A stretch of 64,000 nucleotides of DNA, from assembly GCA_013398275.1 (NCBI GenBank), contig VZSE01002180.1, positions 63,915 through 127,914 on the forward strand, written 5' to 3'. Positions 61,285-64,000 of the stretch are shown one piece after another. Positions within the stretch are counted from its first letter, which is position 1. Every line of letters begins with the position of its first letter. The position numbers were made by a program, and so were the translations under genes. The stretch comes from Promerops cafer. Its lineage: Eukaryota; Chordata; Aves; Passeriformes; Nectariniidae. The notes under the pieces are model-generated. The model saw nothing but the letters and a program-made list of their open reading frames with translations. It did no database searches and had not been told where the DNA came from.

Positions 61285-64000
61285 GCCCCGGACATTTCAG
61301 CGGGTCCCTCCCTCCACCAGCCCCTGCTCCTCTGGGCACCACAGACACAGGACCATTGTAACAATGCCTCCAAGCTCCTATCAGTGTGTTTTTCCCATCC
61401 ACATGGAAACACGTGGGAAAACACTTCATTTCATGCCTTTTAACTGTGTGAGCCGGGGGAGGAAATTATTCCATGCTTAGAAATTTTGCTGTTTGTTGCT
61501 GTTTGCGGTGCTTGCGCTGAGGTCTTGGTAAGAGGCACCTCCAAGCAGGCAGGATTTTACCTCAAGACAGGCAAATGATTGAAAACCATGTGATTGAAAC
61601 ACCAGTAGAATTTTACTTTCTGATTTTGCATCCCCATATGTTTTAACAGAATTATTTTCGTGGTGAGGTATTTTGTTATCTGATTTTATTCACCTAATAC
61701 ATTCAATGTGATCAGCAACTACAAGGAAGCATGAACTGTACAAATAGTTTGGTTTTATGCCCTGAATTTTTTAAGGATGTTAAATGATAACATAAGGGTA
61801 TAAATGGAATGAGAACTGCAACATTTCTATGCCTTGAAATTCCATGCTGTGGTTCCCACAGCAACCATAACCATGGCCACTTCTCATGGATTTTACATCC
61901 AAGTCTGAACATGCTGTTCCAAGTGCTCAACACACATAAGCAAAAACCAAGCAAAAGCATTTTTTTTTTCCTGCAATAAACATCTTACCTGCTAAGTCAC
62001 AACCACTACAAGGTGTTAATGGCACTCCTAGGTGAAGGTGAACTCCCAACAGCTGATAATGAATGCCCTGGCTGCGAATGTGGCTTCTGCGCAGTAAGAC
62101 TTGCAGGATTCATATTGACAGCCTTCTGTTTCTGTTATTGCTGTAAGAAGAGCCTGTTCTTTATACCAAAGGTTAAAACATTCCTAGAAGGCTAAAAGAG
62201 AACAGTTAAGGGTCTTTCAAATTCCTTTGTTTCGAATACCAAACTCTTTCAACTTCAGAATCACTGAGTGGTCAAGAGACTGTTCCTTCATGGTTTTGCT
62301 TATTTTATCCAGCCCCTTTGCTTGTAGGCAGTACCTGGTAGTGCACTAAAAAGAGTGGCAGAAACAGGAAAATGAAAACCATCAAGTTATCCAAGTAAGT
62401 TTACTGGATTGCCTTTTTCTGCTCTTAAGTTTGCCAGAAGTAATCCCCCTTGTTCTTGGTTTTTTTAAGCATTTACTGCTGTTGCAATGCAGGACTCTGA
62501 TTGGTCTTGGGTATGAAAAAGTTGAACTTCTAAAAAATTATTAATTTCTCTAGGCTGAGCTTTACCCTAAGCTCATGCCCCTTCCTGCTGGATAACAGTT
62601 TATTCTCTGAAGTGATGGAGTAATTGTCAGTGGTGAAATCAATAAAATAATTCACTGCTACTGGAGGGGAAAAACTCCAGTCAAAGGTGGAATTTTCAAA
62701 ACTCCACTTCATCAGACTGTCAGGGGTTTAATTGGCAGCACCAGTGACCTGTAACACCATGAGCCTGTCTTTACTGGAAAGCTCCAGGGCTTTTCTATGA
62801 AAACTTACAGAAATGAGATTTTATGGACAGTTACAAGCCTACATATTTAAAATTAAATGTTAATCTACAGCGGTATCAGCTTTCCAAAACCGTATTTATT
62901 CCTAAACATCTGCAGTGTAAATGAGAAACCAAAATTTTACATTAATATGACCCCTCCCCACCCCAGGTGGCAGAAATATCATCAGCTACTGAAACTCTCT
63001 AATTTTTTAACACTTTAGGTTACTAAGAAAAGATGTGGTCTTGGATAGCACAGCAAGAAACACCCAACCAGCTCCCCCTGAAATACAGAGAGTGGCACTG
63101 GCTCAAGGGGCCTCTGCCCACACCCAGGGGGTACCTGAGCCCTTTGGGGACAGTGACCACCGTGACCCAGCGGGTTCCAGCCCCGGGGGCCGGGCACACA
63201 CTGCTGCTCCAGACCAGGGCTGCACAGGGAGAACAGCTCCCTGGGTTGGCTGCAGGCCTAATTAAATTGCAACCCACAACGTGGTCTGTGACACAGCAGC
63301 TGTGGGAAATACTGATTAAAAGCCTCTACACATTATCCCAATGGGCCCATGTATAGCTGAGCTTTTAACTCTATTGGGGAGAGCTCTTATTTAAATTCCA
63401 GACATGCCGCAGTCTTTTCATGACTAGGAGGACTACTGAACCCTGCACTTCATTTCTGCAACATAAACGTGTGGATATTTATTCCATATTTTTATAAATA
63501 ATATAATTTATCGTGACACAAACTTCTGTAATAAAAAAAATAGGATACAGTATCTTGCTATATTTGATCTTGAAGCCTCACTGTAATGCAAGAGAAAAAG
63601 CTAAACCTTGCCCAAATCTGTACTATAAATCTTTAAATCCACAAAGATTGGACCAGATGCTGTAGCTTGAACACAAGTAGTGTGCAAAACACTTAGCCCA
63701 GCAGGACTAGCTGTTCCTCCAGCCTACCTCTCTCTACTTCTTCTCAATATGGTCAAGGACCTCAGGTCCTGTAAAGAGGTCAAATAAACTGAAGTGTTTC
63801 AGAAATCCTAAGTACAGGGAAGGTTTGCTAAGAAAAAGTGTATCTGAACTGGTTCCTGCTCAGTGTTCATTGTTTCGTTTTATGTATGTATCTTTAAATG
63901 CTTTTATTTAATGAAGTAAAAACACAAAACTCAAACTCTTAATGCATTTTTCTCTGCCAGATCCAGCAATCAAGACACCTTCAGTGCTGGCTGACACGGG
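61285..64000. other. intergenic sequence, no gene recognised
   Basis: AT-rich DNA with only short open frames, including a Cys-rich one at 62013-62195 and a GC-richer patch near 63110-63260. No family resemblance, repeat or RNA gene was recognised. MARK3, expected further right from the human order, is not visible. Confidence 0.55.

Noticed and set aside
60880..61480. Repeat-protein-like frames (His-Pro-Ser-Ile on +, Met-Asp-Gly-Trp on -)
   Set aside because: They are direct translations of the (ATCC)n microsatellite.
62013..62195. Cys-rich 60-codon + strand frame with a hydrophobic stretch
   Set aside because: It is short, lacks splice sites or family resemblance, and lies in AT-rich intergenic DNA.
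44050..64000. MARK3 C-terminal exon expected on the - strand
   Set aside because: I scanned for the kinase-associated C-terminal tail and saw no match. It presumably lies beyond the window.

Overview
The window is vertebrate nuclear DNA, almost certainly from a bird. Two intron-split genes are recognised: CKB (brain-type creatine kinase) on the + strand and TRMT61A (catalytic subunit of the tRNA m1A58 methyltransferase) on the - strand. Four fragments of CR1, the dominant avian LINE, and the general scarcity of repeats support an avian source. CKB also carries two alternative first coding exons, an arrangement described for chicken CKB. I cannot name the species.

Layout. 1-9.9 kb is intergenic sequence beyond the TRMT61A 3' end, with a decayed CR1 reverse-transcriptase fragment at about 2.2-2.6 kb, simple repeats and one weak two-exon open-frame candidate at 6.6-7.15 kb. 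9.9-31.9 kb is TRMT61A, read right to left. It has three coding exons (28797-29161, 18582-18848, 9939-10267), a probable noncoding first exon in a CpG island near 31.8 kb, and 8-10 kb introns holding a CR1 copy and low-complexity tracts. 32.3-35.9 kb is the spacer between the two divergent genes. 35.95-44.0 kb is CKB: a GC-rich promoter with two TATA-like elements and two CCAAT boxes, a noncoding exon 1, a 223-base assembly gap (N) in intron 1, two alternative first coding exons, and six common exons ending at 43826 with polyadenylation signals just beyond. 44-64 kb has no gene I can recognise. It holds an orphan GC-rich island (53.7-54.2 kb), a CR1 fragment (57.6 kb), a 15-bp perfect inverted repeat (53.15-53.2 kb) and a perfect (ATCC)n array (61.2 kb).

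TRMT61A and CKB lie head to head, as in the human 14q32 order MARK3-CKB-TRMT61A-BAG5 (known from memory). By that order MARK3 should lie beyond the right edge and BAG5 beyond the left, and I saw no coding sequence of either. The two genes are functionally unrelated: one makes a cytosolic phosphagen kinase, the other a nuclear tRNA-modification enzyme.

Limits. Splice sites and exons were read by eye from frame, splice consensus and remembered family sequences. No alignment, expression data or repeat masking was available. Transcript ends, the TRMT61A first exon and all noncoding calls are approximate. No exotic new system was found. The items most worth checking are the CKB alternative exons, a possible frame-breaking exon in CKB intron 4, the small secreted-protein-like open frame at 6.6 kb and the orphan island at 53.7 kb.
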